DNA of 64,000 nucleotides from Sphingobacteriales bacterium JAD_PAG50586_3 (GTDB lineage Bacteria > Bacteroidota > Bacteroidia > CAMBQF01). Of the stretch, positions 55,455 through 64,000 are shown in pieces (position 1 is the stretch's first letter; each line of letters opens with the position of its first letter). The stretch covers positions 1,382,616-1,446,615 of the forward strand of contig CP096135.1 in NCBI GenBank assembly GCA_023213195.1, written 5' to 3'. Made by a program: the position numbers and the translations under genes. A model generated the notes under the pieces. That model did no database searches. It saw nothing but the letters and a program-made list of their open reading frames with translations, and was not told the DNA's origin.

Positions 55455-57023
55455 TTATAATGTTAAAGCTATCGCGTCAGCTACCCTTATCCCATCCATA
55501 GCGGCAGATACAATTCCTCCGGCATAGCCTGCGCCTTCGGCACATGGGTATAGGTTAGTTATTTGCGGGTGATGAAGACGCTCATTGTCGCGCGGAATGC
55601 GTACGGGCGATGAAGTACGGCTTTCGGGGGCATGCAATACAGCATCGTTAGTATAGTAGCCATTCATTTTTTTACCAAAGGCTTTAAAAGCCCCTTGTAA
55701 ACTCTGGTGTATGAAAGCCGGAAAAACCTCTCTTAAATCGGTGCTGATAATACCAGGTTGGTACGATGTGTCGGGTAGCGTAGAAGATACCTTTCCGTTA
55801 ACAAAATCTACCATGCGCTGGGCAGGCACCACTTGCGAGCCACCACCTAATGTACAGGCCAACTGCTCTACACTTTGTTGAAATTTCATAGCCATTAGCG
55901 GGCCGTGTTTTTCAAAGTCTTTCATGTCTTCCAACCTCACTTCAACCACAATGCCCGAATTGGCAAACGGGTTGTTGCGTTTAGAGGGCGACCAACCATT
56001 GGTTACTACCTCGCCCGGATTGGTGGCGCAAGGCGCTATAATGCCTCCCGGGCACATGCAGAAAGAATATACCCCACGGTCGTTTATCTGCTCTACTAAA
56101 CTGTACGATGCAGGCGGCAAATAATCGCCACGCAAATCGCAATGGTATTGTATACTGTCTATTAATGTTTGGGGATGTTCAGCACGCACACCCAAGGCAA
56201 ACGGCTTTGCTTCAATTAATATGCCACTGGTATGCAATAACTCAAACACATCTCTTGCTGAATGGCCTGTGGCTAATATCAACGCTTCAGTATCTATACT
56301 TACCGGCGAAGTATCGCCCTGCTGAACGATTGTCTTTTTAAGGGTATCGCCTTGCTTTTCTAAGCCAATTAACTTCGTGTTAAAGTGTACCTCACCACCA
56401 TGGGCAATAATACACTCGCGCATATCGGTAATAATTTTAGGCAGTTTGTTGGTGCCTATATGCGGGTGTGCTTCTACTAAAATATTTTCATCAGCCCCAT
56501 GAAAGACAAACGATTCTAATACCTTTTGAATGTTGCCGCGCTTGTTAGACCGGGTGTATAATTTACCGTCAGAGTATGTGCCTGCGCCCCCTTCGCCAAA
56601 GCAATAATTGCTTTCTGGGTTAACGGTTTGCATACGGTTAATGGCAGCTAAATCTCTACGGCGGTCTTTTACATTTTTGCCGCGTTCTATTACTATGGGT
56701 TTAAAGCCAAGTTCTAAAAAACGCAAGGCGGCAAACAAACCCGCCGGGCCTGCACCTATTATTATTACGGGCTTTGCGTTGGCTACGTTTTTATATGTGG
56801 GGTTGGTAATACGTTGCGGAATAACATCCTCATTTACAAAAGCTTCTACCCGTAAACTAACTTTTACCTGGCGGCGGCTGCGTGCATCTATAGAACGTTT
56901 AAGCACACGTATTTTTAAAACGTCAGAATTTTTTAACCCTAAATCGCCATAAATGCGTTGGGCAATAAACTCTTCGTTGGCGGCCTCTTCTGGCAGCAAA
57001 ACAATATCAAGCGTTTTATGCAT
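55455..57023 (-). CDS. FAD-dependent oxidoreductase, COG2509 (BaiN-like) family
   Basis: 522 residues. An N-terminal domain (VLKIRVLKRSIDARSR), FAD-binding GxGxxG in VIIGAGPAGLFAALRF, YCFGEGGAGTYSDGKLYTRS, LATGHSARDVFELL, YSFCMCPGGIIAPCA and the final GAGYAGGIVSAAMDGIRVAD. These are the hallmarks of the widely conserved but uncharacterised COG2509 dehydrogenases. It is a stand-alone gene. Confidence 0.88.
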   Translation of the reverse strand: MHKTLDIVLLPEEAANEEFIAQRIYGDLGLKNSDVLKIRVLKRSIDARSRRQVKVSLRVEAFVNEDVIPQRITNPTYKNVANAKPVIIIGAGPAGLFAALRFLELGFKPIVIERGKNVKDRRRDLAAINRMQTVNPESNYCFGEGGAGTYSDGKLYTRSNKRGNIQKVLESFVFHGADENILVEAHPHIGTNKLPKIITDMRECIIAHGGEVHFNTKLIGLEKQGDTLKKTIVQQGDTSPVSIDTEALILATGHSARDVFELLHTSGILIEAKPFALGVRAEHPQTLIDSIQYHCDLRGDYLPPASYSLVEQINDRGVYSFCMCPGGIIAPCATNPGEVVTNGWSPSKRNNPFANSGIVVEVRLEDMKDFEKHGPLMAMKFQQSVEQLACTLGGGSQVVPAQRMVDFVNGKVSSTLPDTSYQPGIISTDLREVFPAFIHQSLQGAFKAFGKKMNGYYTNDAVLHAPESRTSSPVRIPRDNERLHHPQITNLYPCAEGAGYAGGIVSAAMDGIRVADAIALTL

Positions 57024-57206
57024 TATGCTGCAAATTTCGTATAAAAATGCATATTTAACAATATGAAAATTAATTGTCTGATAATGTGTTGTATGGCTTT
57101 TTTACAATTGCGTATAGTGTTATCAATTTAAATGTTATGTAGCTTTACACTGAGCATGATAATCTAGGCACTCCATTGCCTTAAGAATTGAACACAGTTT
57201 ATTGGT
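57024..57206. other. Short intergenic gap before the ethylene-receptor-like kinase
   Basis: 183 nt between divergent genes. No recognised operator or hairpin was seen; no TAnnTTTG box was found close to the kinase start. Confidence 0.4.
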
Positions 57207-58765
57207 ATGGACGAACTTGCCCATTTTTTTAGTAATCTATTAGACACTACAGACTGGCCACCGCGCTGGCATTGTGGCAAATGGACTGATTTTCATGGAT
57301 GGTTATACATTATTAGCGACCTGTTAATTTGGGCTGCTTATTTTGCTATTCCCTGGTTATTTTGAAGTTTATTGCCAAAAAAAATAATGCAAAATTCCCC
57401 CGCTTATATTTTCTGTTTGCTGCCTTTATTTTGGCTTGCGGGCTTACCCATTTGCTAGATGCTGTTGCGTTTTGGTTTCCCATGTACCGCTTAAATGCAG
57501 TAGTGCTTTTTATTACGGCAATTATAAGCTGGTTAACGGTTTACTTTTTATTTAAAACCCTACCTACCGCCTTTTCTTTAAAAACTGCTACAGAGTTTGA
57601 GGCTGAAATAGCCCAAAAAAATGCAGTAAAAAATGAATTAAGGGCTTTGAATGAAAAGTTAGAATACATGGTTGCTGAACGTGCTGCCGAAATTTCTGAC
57701 TATAAGCATGCACTAGATGAGGCGGCAATTGTAGCCATTACCGACCAAAAAGGAGTTATTCTTCATGTAAATGATAACTTCTGTAAAATATCAAAGTATA
57801 GCAGAGAGGAATTACTTGGCCAAGACCACCGCATTCTCAATTCTCAATTTCACCCTAAAGAATATATACGCGATTTATGGGTTACTATAGCTAACGGTAA
57901 TATTTGGAAAGGTGAGCTTAAAAATAAAGCCAAAGATGGAACCATTTATTGGGTTGATACCACTATCGTACCTTTTTTAAATGAATATGGAAAGCCCTAT
58001 CAGTACATGGCTATCAGGGCTGATATAACTAAAAGAAAAGAGGCCGAAGAAAGAGAAAAAGCACTAATTGAAGAGCTATTGCGGAACAATAAAGATTTGC
58101 AACAGTTTTCATTTATAACATCACACAATTTACGTTCACCATTAGCAAATTTACAGGCCTTGCTTGAGGCATACAACAAAGACAACCCCGCAGATGATTT
58201 TAATAAGGTTATTATTGATGGGATGGCCACAGCTACCAGCCAATTAAGTAATACGTTGAGAGACCTTACCGATGTTGTAACCATACGCAGCAACATGGGT
58301 ATAAAGCGCGAACAATTAGATTTTGAAACAGAATTCAATAAAATTGTGCAAAGTGTTTCAAATATTATTGAAGAGTCTGGTGCCGATATTGTAACAGACT
58401 TTAGCAAAGTACCAGTTATAAACTATAACAAGGTTTATATGGAAAGTATATTGCTTAATTTGCTTACCAATGCTATTAAATATAAATCAACAAACAGGCC
58501 TTTAAAAATCAATATTACAACTACTGTTATTGATGGTTATGTTGTGCTTGAATTTGCCGATAATGGTTTAGGCTTGGATTTACAACGTGTTAAAGACCGT
58601 TTGTTTGGCTTGTATCAGCGTTTTCATGGTAATAAAGATAGTAAAGGCCTTGGGTTATATATTGTTAACTCTCAGGTAATTGCCTTAGGAGGTAAAATTG
58701 AAGTAGAAAGCGCACCTGACAGCGGCGCGAAATTTATCTTATACTTAACTAAAACACATGAGTAG
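57207..58765 (+). CDS. Ethylene-receptor-like sensor histidine kinase (frameshift)
   Basis: About 520 residues after correction of a T4 run (57360-57363, one T short). Three N-terminal helices carry the ETR1 ethylene-binding pattern: Asp38, Tyr45 and Pro49 in SDLLIWAAYFAIP, then Cys78 and His82 in FILACGLTHLL. Spacing (7, 4, 29, 4) equals ETR1 D25, Y32, P36, C65, H69, where Cys and His bind Cu(I). A PAS domain (about 125-235; AIVAITDQKGVILHVNDNF), HisKA-type SHNLRSPLANL and a HATPase (NLLTNAIKY, DNGLGLDL, SKGLGLYIVNSQ) follow. The stop overlaps a CheY-like gene. Related bacterial example: Synechocystis Slr1212 (SynEtr1). Confidence 0.88.
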
Positions 58766-59153
58766 AATTTTAATTGTTGACGACGATCCCATTATCCCGC
58801 TTTTGCTTAAAAGGCATATTGCTGCTATTGCTGATAGCTATGTTGTAAATGTTGCTGATAATGGCAAAAATGCAATTGACATGGTTGACGAATGCCAAAA
58901 GCAGATTGATTGCATACCTGATTTTATTTTTCTGGATATTAACATGCCATTAATGAATGGCTTTGACTTTTTAGAAGAATGGGGTACACGGAATATGGCT
59001 GAAGTAAAAAAACCTGGATAGTTATTCTTTCATCATCTGTAGACCCCCGCGACTAAGGAGCGTGCTGCAAGTTTTGGCAGCGTTGCCGAGTTTAGGAGCA
59101 AACCATTGATGTCTGAAGACGTAAGGGATTTGTTTGATAAATATTTGAATTAA
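58758..59153 (+). CDS. CheY-like single-domain response regulator (two frameshifts)
   Basis: About 131 residues consisting of a receiver domain only: acidic pocket in ILIVDDDPII, phospho-Asp in FIFLDINMPLMNG, Ser/Thr region after correction in VILSSSVDP and the Lys in FRSKPLMSED. A7 at 59006-59012 is one base short and ACTAAGG near 59054 has one base too many; correcting both gives a stop at 59153. Translation overlaps the kinase by 8 nt, so it is the likely phospho-acceptor of the ethylene-receptor-like kinase. With no output domain, its effect must pass through another protein. Confidence 0.85.
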
Positions 59154-59200
59154 AGTGACTAAAGTGATACTGTGTACTCACTACCCAATAAAACACTAAA

Positions 59201-59220
59201 CCCCCAACTTGCGCCGGGGG
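59201..59220 (+). terminator. Weak candidate terminator after the CheY-like gene
   Basis: CCCCC (59201-59205) pairs with GGGGG (59216-59220) with a 10-nt loop; only CTTAATG follows, without a proper T-run. Confidence 0.3.
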
Positions 59221-59276
59221 CTTAATGACCAAAACATCAATTATTAATAAATCCCTCGGTAAGAGGTAAGAGTACT

Positions 59277-59726
59277 CTATTGCAATAAAGATTTTACTAC
59301 TTCAGATACGGCTTTGTTATCAGATTTGCCTGCCAGTTGTTTGCTGGCAACGCCCATAACTTTGCCCATATCTTGCGGGCCTGTTGCTCCTACCTGTGCT
59401 ATTATAGCTTTAATGGCTTCGGTAAGTTCTTCGCGGCTCATTTGTGCGGGTAAATAGCGTTCTATAACATCGGCTTGCAGGCTTTCTACTTTGGCTAAAT
59501 CGTCGCGGCCCTGGGTAACATAAATCTCGGCGCTTTCGCGGCGTTGTTTAACCAGTTTTTGTAGCAATTTAATCTCGGCTTCTTCCGTCATTTGTTCCGA
59601 TGCGCCTTTCTCGGTTTGTGCAAGCAATAGGGCTGATTTTACAGCGCGCAAAGCATCTAAAGAGTCTTTGTCTTTTGCCAGCATGGCCGTTTTTATATCG
59701 GCGTTTATTTTTTCCGCAAGGGTCAT
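59277..59726 (-). CDS. yqeY: GatB/YqeY domain protein
   Basis: 149 residues of the YqeY family: LAEKINADIKTAMLAKDKD, RAVKSALLLAQTEKG, VKQRRESAEIYVTQGR and PQDMGKVMGVASKQLAGKSD. Its fold equals the C-terminal domain of GatB, and it may bind tRNA. It starts 2 nt after the corrected ftsZ end and is the last gene of the division cluster here. Confidence 0.9.
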   Translation of the reverse strand: MTLAEKINADIKTAMLAKDKDSLDALRAVKSALLLAQTEKGASEQMTEEAEIKLLQKLVKQRRESAEIYVTQGRDDLAKVESLQADVIERYLPAQMSREELTEAIKAIIAQVGATGPQDMGKVMGVASKQLAGKSDNKAVSEVVKSLLQ

Positions 59727-59728
59727 AA

Positions 59729-61317
59729 CTAGTCTACGTTATCGTGTAAAAATGGATTGTTACGCTTTAATTCGGCAGTTTTATCGTTGCCTTCTTCAAG
59801 GGTGTAACGCGATACCTGCGACTCGTCTGACTTAGGAGTATTACCTAACTCAACACCGGCGCGTACATAAGCCGGAACGTTTTCCATCTCGCTAAGGCCC
59901 GATGATGTTTTCAGCTTTAAGCTCATCTCGCGCAGGCGGTTAATGCGTGCACGGTTAAAGTTAGCATCGTCAACATCGTTACCGGCAGGGGCGTTGCTGT
60001 TATTGTTGTTTACAAACGTAGGCTCAAGGTCTTTCTTAAGTTCGTTTGATGGGTAAACGGTGCGCACCAATTTCTCAGTCCTTATTTTATCGTCAAAGTT
60101 AATATCAAGCGCTTTGATAGAAGTGTTTTTTCTTCTGCCGGAGGAGTGGTAAACAAATCGGTAACGGTTGCTTTAGTTGTAGGCTCAGCTACATCCCACG
60201 ATTGGGTAACAGGAGTTTCTTCTACTTTAGTATTTACCGTTGTAGTAGTTGTATTATTAGTTGTTGTTGCAGCGCTAAAACCGGTGTTCTCCGTTTTCAA
60301 TACGTGAACAATTTTCTCAGGCTGGTTGCGGTTTTCAAACGGCAATAGCGGAGCGGTGTTAAAGCCTGTAGCAATAACGGTAACATTAATTTTGTCGCCA
60401 AGCTCTGGGTCGTGGCCGGTACCAAAAATAATGTTTGCAGACATGCCTGCTTCTTCTTGTACAAAGTCTGATATTTCAGAAACTTCGTCCATAGTAGCTT
60501 CAATATCGCCCGCAGTAATATTTAATAAAATGTGCTTAGCACCTTTAATGATGTTATCGTTTAATAGAGGAGATGACAAGGCTGATTCTATAGCACGTGC
60601 AGCACGGTTTTCACCTTCTGCAGATGCCGAGCCCATAATGGCTGAACCACCTTTGTTCATTACCGTACGTACGTCTTCAAAGTCAACGTTTATGTAACCG
60701 GTAACGGTTATAATTTCGGCAATGCCTTTAGCTGCAGTTGTTAATACATTATCTGCTTGTGCAAAGGCGTTAGATAACGATAGGTTACCGTACATCTCAC
60801 GAAGTTTATCGTTAGATATAACAAGTAACGTATCAACCGCGTTGCGCATTTCTTCAATGCCTTCTTCGGCTTGTTGGCGGCGGCGTTTACCTTCAAAGCT
60901 AAAAGGTAACGTAACAATGCCAACAGTTAAAATGCCCATATCGCGTGCTGTTTGCGCAACAATAGGTGCGGCACCTGTACCGGTGCCACCGCCCATACCT
61001 GCAGTAATAAAAACCATTTTAGTGGTTTCGCCCAGCAACGCTTTTATGTCTTCAATATTTTCTACGGCAGCATCTTTACCCACTTGTGGTAAAGAGCCTG
61101 CACCGCGGCCTTCGGTTAGTGTAGAGCCTAATTGTACCTTAGCAGGTATTGGGCTAAAGTCTAGGGCTTGTGCGTCGGTGTTGCACACAACAAAGTCAAC
61201 ACCTTTAATTCCCTGACGAAACATGTGGTTAACAGCATTGCTGCCACCGCCGCCTACGCCAATCACCTTAATGATTGATGCGTATTCTTTTGGAAGATTA
61301 AATCGAATAGTTTCCAT
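59729..61317 (-). CDS. ftsZ: Cell division protein FtsZ (frameshift)
   Basis: About 529 residues after correction. Tubulin-like GTPase that forms the Z-ring. GTP-binding text IKVIGVGGGGSNAVNHM and GGGTGTGAAP, T7-loop region near GIAEIITVTGYINVDFEDVR and GTGHDPELGDKINVTVIATGF. A long Thr-rich linker (about residues 330-390) follows, and the C-terminal peptide NNPFLHDNVD. The A6 run (plus T6, 60125-60130) is one base short; without the fix the conserved tail appears as a separate frame. The linker and tail are longer than in E. coli FtsZ (383 residues). Confidence 0.95.
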
Positions 61318-61364
61318 TATTTATTGATGTTTTGATGGGTTGGATTTCACTGTAAAATTCAAGG

Positions 61365-62671
61365 TTATTTCTCTTCGTCTGCAAGCCAGTTCTCAGCTTT
61401 TTTAAACAGGTTTTCAAAAAAGCTTCCTTTCTTGTCAGGGTTAGAGTGGGTTGTAATTTTTTCCTCTTTAATAGGTGCTTCAACAACAACCTGCTCAATA
61501 GGCATGTTTGCATACGTTTTCTCTGTACGCTCCATGCCTTTAATTAATAAGCCTACACCGGTTGCAAACATTGGGCTGGTCATTTCATCAACCATGCCTT
61601 TTGCAAGATGCTCGTTAGGGTAGCCAATGCGTGTAGCCATGCCGGTAGTATATTCAAACAACTGTGGCAAATTTTTCATTTGCGCGCCGCCGCCTGTTAC
61701 CACAATGCCAGCAATAAGCTTACGTTTAAAGCCTGAATTTTTTATTTCGTAATCAACATACTCTATAATCTCTGTCATACGGGCTTGTATAATGCGCGCC
61801 AAATTGAATTGCGAAATTTCTTTTGGTTCGCGGCCACGTAAGCCGGGTATAGATATCATTTGGTTCTCTAAATTCTCGTGCGCAAACGCAGAACCGAATT
61901 TTACTTTTAATGCTTCGGCTTGCAGTTTTATAATGCTGCAACCTTCCTGCACATCTTCGGTAATAACGTTGCCACCAAATGGTATTACAGCCGTGTGGCG
62001 AATGATGCCATCCTGGAAAATGGCAATATCAGTAGTGCCGCCGCCTATATCAACAAGCACAATGCCTGCTTCTTTTCTTCTTCACTTAGCACAGCTTCTG
62101 ACGATGCCAGAGGCTCAAGAATAATTTCAGACACATCAAGGCCCGCCTTCTCAACACATTTTTTAATGTTGTTGGCGGCAGTAACCTGGCCTGTAATTAC
62201 GTGGAAGTTAGCCTCTAAACGCACGCCCGACATGCCAATAGGTTTGGTAATGCCCTGCTCGTTATCAATAATATATTCCTGCGGAAGTACATGTATAATT
62301 TCTTCGCCCGGTTGCATAACCAGCTTGTACATATCTTCAATAAGCATGTCAATATCCGGTTGGCTAATCTCATCATCGTGGCGGTTACGTATACGTATGC
62401 CGCGGTGCTGGTAGCTGCGTATGTGCTGGCCTGCAATGCCTACGTTAACCACTTTAATGTCTACCCCGCTGCGGTTACTTGCTTCTTCAACAGCGCGTTT
62501 AATAGACTCTACAGTGCTTATGATGTTGGTAACAACACCACGCGATACACCTACCGAATCGGTTTTGCCATAACCCAAAATTTCTACTTTGCCGTGTTCT
62601 GTTCTACGACCAACAATACAAGCAATTTTGGTGGTGCCAATGTCTAAGCTGGCTACAATTTCATTTTCCAT
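61365..62671 (-). CDS. ftsA: Cell division protein FtsA (frameshift)
   Basis: About 436 residues. Actin-like protein that tethers FtsZ to the membrane. Blocks are VASLDIGTTKIACIVGRR, AGQHIRSYQHRG, VDIGGGTTDIAIF, GIVVTGGGAQMKNLP and the C-terminal amphipathic segment ENLFKKAENWLADEEK. One A is missing in the A4 run (plus T4, 62073-62076); correcting it joins SEEEK to EAGIVLVDIGGG. It lies 3 nt after ftsQ. Confidence 0.95.
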
Positions 62672-62674
62672 GGC

Positions 62675-63478
62675 TTACAATTTTTTAGTGCACACTACTT
62701 GGTTTTTAAATTTCAGGTTGATGGTTTGGTATACGTTAAGCGTGCCTGCACTTACCGCGTGCTTGTAAAATGCGCGCAGCTTAACAAATTTTTCCTGCAT
62801 ATCGTCGGCGGTGCCAAATAAAACAAGGCCGTTGCCTATTTTGGGTACCAGGTTAATCTCGCTATTGGGGGTTACATACAACTGGTCTATTTGCGAGTTC
62901 CACAAACTATCGGACCCCATAAATTTTGCCATGTTGTACAAATCATCCAGTATTGATGTTTTCTTCAGTTTCTCATCAGCTTCAATACCCTTAACACCAA
63001 ATTTGTAAAAGGCAGAGTAGCCCTCTGTTATTAAACCCGATGCAATGGGTACGTGCGCGGTGTAGCGGTCGCTAAGGGGCATAAGCTCGCCTTCATCATC
63101 TATGTAGTAACTATCACCGGTGTAGGTTATGATGCGCAAAATAGGTTGGCGCTCTTTCACCGTCATGGTTACTTTTCCGTTCATTGATGTAAACACTTGC
63201 GCGCTTTGTACATCGGCACGCTGTTTCAAAATGTCTTCCAGCTCTGCAACATTGATAGAGCTTAACCGTTCGCCCTGCAACGCAATGCGTTTATCGGCAA
63301 ACTGCTGTGTAATAACGGTACTGTCTAAAAAGCGGTTATCTACGTTACTGCGTTCAATATTTATTTTAACCGATGAGCATAGCGCAGCATGGCGTTGGTT
63401 GTTGGTAAAGGCCAACAAAAACACCAGGGCGGCACAAGCCGCTACCCAAGCTGATATGTTCAAAATTCGTTTTAACAC
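62675..63478 (-). CDS. ftsQ: Cell division protein FtsQ/DivIB
   Basis: 267 residues: short basic start, one membrane helix (ILNISAWVAACAALVFLLAF), a POTRA-like domain (SINVAELEDILKQRADVQSAQVFTSMNGKVTMTVKERQPILRI in part) and the FtsQ beta domain (YYIDDEGELMPLS, VPIASGLITEG). The start is GTG at 63478, overlapping the TAG stop of murC (TAGTG), indicating coupling. Confidence 0.92.
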   Translation of the reverse strand: MLKRILNISAWVAACAALVFLLAFTNNQRHAALCSSVKINIERSNVDNRFLDSTVITQQFADKRIALQGERLSSINVAELEDILKQRADVQSAQVFTSMNGKVTMTVKERQPILRIITYTGDSYYIDDEGELMPLSDRYTAHVPIASGLITEGYSAFYKFGVKGIEADEKLKKTSILDDLYNMAKFMGSDSLWNSQIDQLYVTPNSEINLVPKIGNGLVLFGTADDMQEKFVKLRAFYKHAVSAGTLNVYQTINLKFKNQVVCTKKL

Positions 63479-64000
63479 TAAACGCCGTGTTTGTTAGTTA
63501 GCATTCGTTTTATCGGTTCAACCAGTGTATCTATATCGCCGGCACCCAGCGTTACAATCACCTCGTTGTTTTCTTTTTCTAATTCGCTCACCAAATCTTT
63601 TTTGGTTGATAAGCGTTTGTTGTTGCTCTTCATCATACCCAGTAACATACCAGATGTTACCCCTCAATAGGTAATTCCCTTGCAGGGTATATGTCAAGCA
63701 AAATAGCTTCGTCCAGCATGTCTAAACTCTGCGCAAAGCCTTGTGCAAAATCGCGGGTGCGGGTAAAAAGGTGGGGTTGAAAAATGCCCGTTATTTTTTT
63801 ATCCGGGTATAACATCCTCACCGATTTAATTGCCGCGTCTAACTCGCTGGGGTGGTGGGCGTAATCGTCTATAAAAACTATTTGCGGTGTGCGCAAAATG
63901 TATTCAAAACGGCGCTTAGCACCTTTAAAGCTTTGCAGGGCTTCTTTAATACTAGTAAAGTTGGCACCGGCAAGGCTTGCTGCTGCGCATGCCGCAACGG
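63478..64000 (-). CDS. murC: UDP-N-acetylmuramate-L-alanine ligase, partial (frameshift)
   Basis: Only the C-terminal part (about 174 residues) is in the window; the start lies beyond the right edge. IKEALQSFKGAKRRFEYI, the ligase signature IDDYAHHPSEL, GIFQPHLFTRTRDFAQGF and ILLDIYPARELPIEG identify MurC. The G4 run (plus C4, 63660-63663) is one base short; after correction the tail continues VTSGMLLGMMKSNNKRL to TAG at 63478. Confidence 0.95.

Noticed and set aside
59201..59220. Strong terminator after the CheY-like gene
   Set aside because: The G/C stem lacks a T-run; kept only as a low-confidence feature.

Overview
The window is chromosomal DNA from an unnamed member of the Bacteroidota, most like the Chitinophagales/Sphingobacteriales side of the phylum. 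The evidence is type IX secretion (Por) C-terminal tails, a TonB-dependent receptor with a carboxypeptidase-like N-terminal domain, PKD-type secreted proteins, TAnnTTTG -7 promoter boxes lying very close to start codons, an FtsZ ending in NPFLHDNVD, and the order murC-ftsQ-ftsA-ftsZ-yqeY. No phage, plasmid, rRNA, tRNA or CRISPR signal was seen.

Layout. 1-12 kb (minus strand): truncated secreted PKD-like protein, lpxH, M1 peptidase, TlpA-type lipoprotein thioredoxin, gatB, small secreted proteins, YfiT-like DinB protein, CNNM/CorC protein and lptC. 12-19 kb: alpha/beta hydrolase, exported EEP nuclease family protein, PAS histidine kinase, and a CqsA-like PLP enzyme. 17.8-22.4 kb: a RamB/ScfR-type regulator divergent from the glyoxylate shunt genes aceB-aceA, with operator-like boxes between them. 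22.5-25 kb: mostly gene-free DNA packed with branched stem-loop repeats around a thioredoxin and a secreted protein. 25-30 kb: two unknown small proteins, a SUKH protein, a T9SS cargo protein and a TonB receptor with two in-frame stops. 30-38 kb: GWxTD lipoprotein, rlmB, a CotH/beta-helix protein, a metallophosphoesterase, a TPR protein, rpmA and rplU. 38-49 kb: STM3941-like protein, lone umuD, secreted proteins, dapF, an OmpR/PhoR-like two-component pair, S41 protease and engB. 49-57 kb: topoisomerase IB, hom and a trans-sulfuration gene under a SAM-I riboswitch, LolA-like protein, ABC-2 transporter, and a COG2509 flavoprotein. 57-59 kb: a histidine kinase with an ethylene-receptor-like N-terminus followed by a CheY-like regulator. 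59-64 kb: yqeY and the division cluster.

The most notable biology is the kinase at 57207, which keeps the copper/ethylene-binding residues of plant ETR1 at exactly the same spacing. Second is a CqsA-like synthase beside a membrane histidine kinase, a pairing that recalls CAI-1/LAI-1 quorum sensing. Third is a compound repeat family at 22.5-25 kb.

Data caveat. About 28 one-base frameshifts split otherwise intact genes, including essential ones (ftsZ, ftsA, murC, engB). Most lie in homopolymers, so they are read here as assembly errors and split genes are reported as single spans. Six of the nine insertion-type shifts fall at ACNAAGG.
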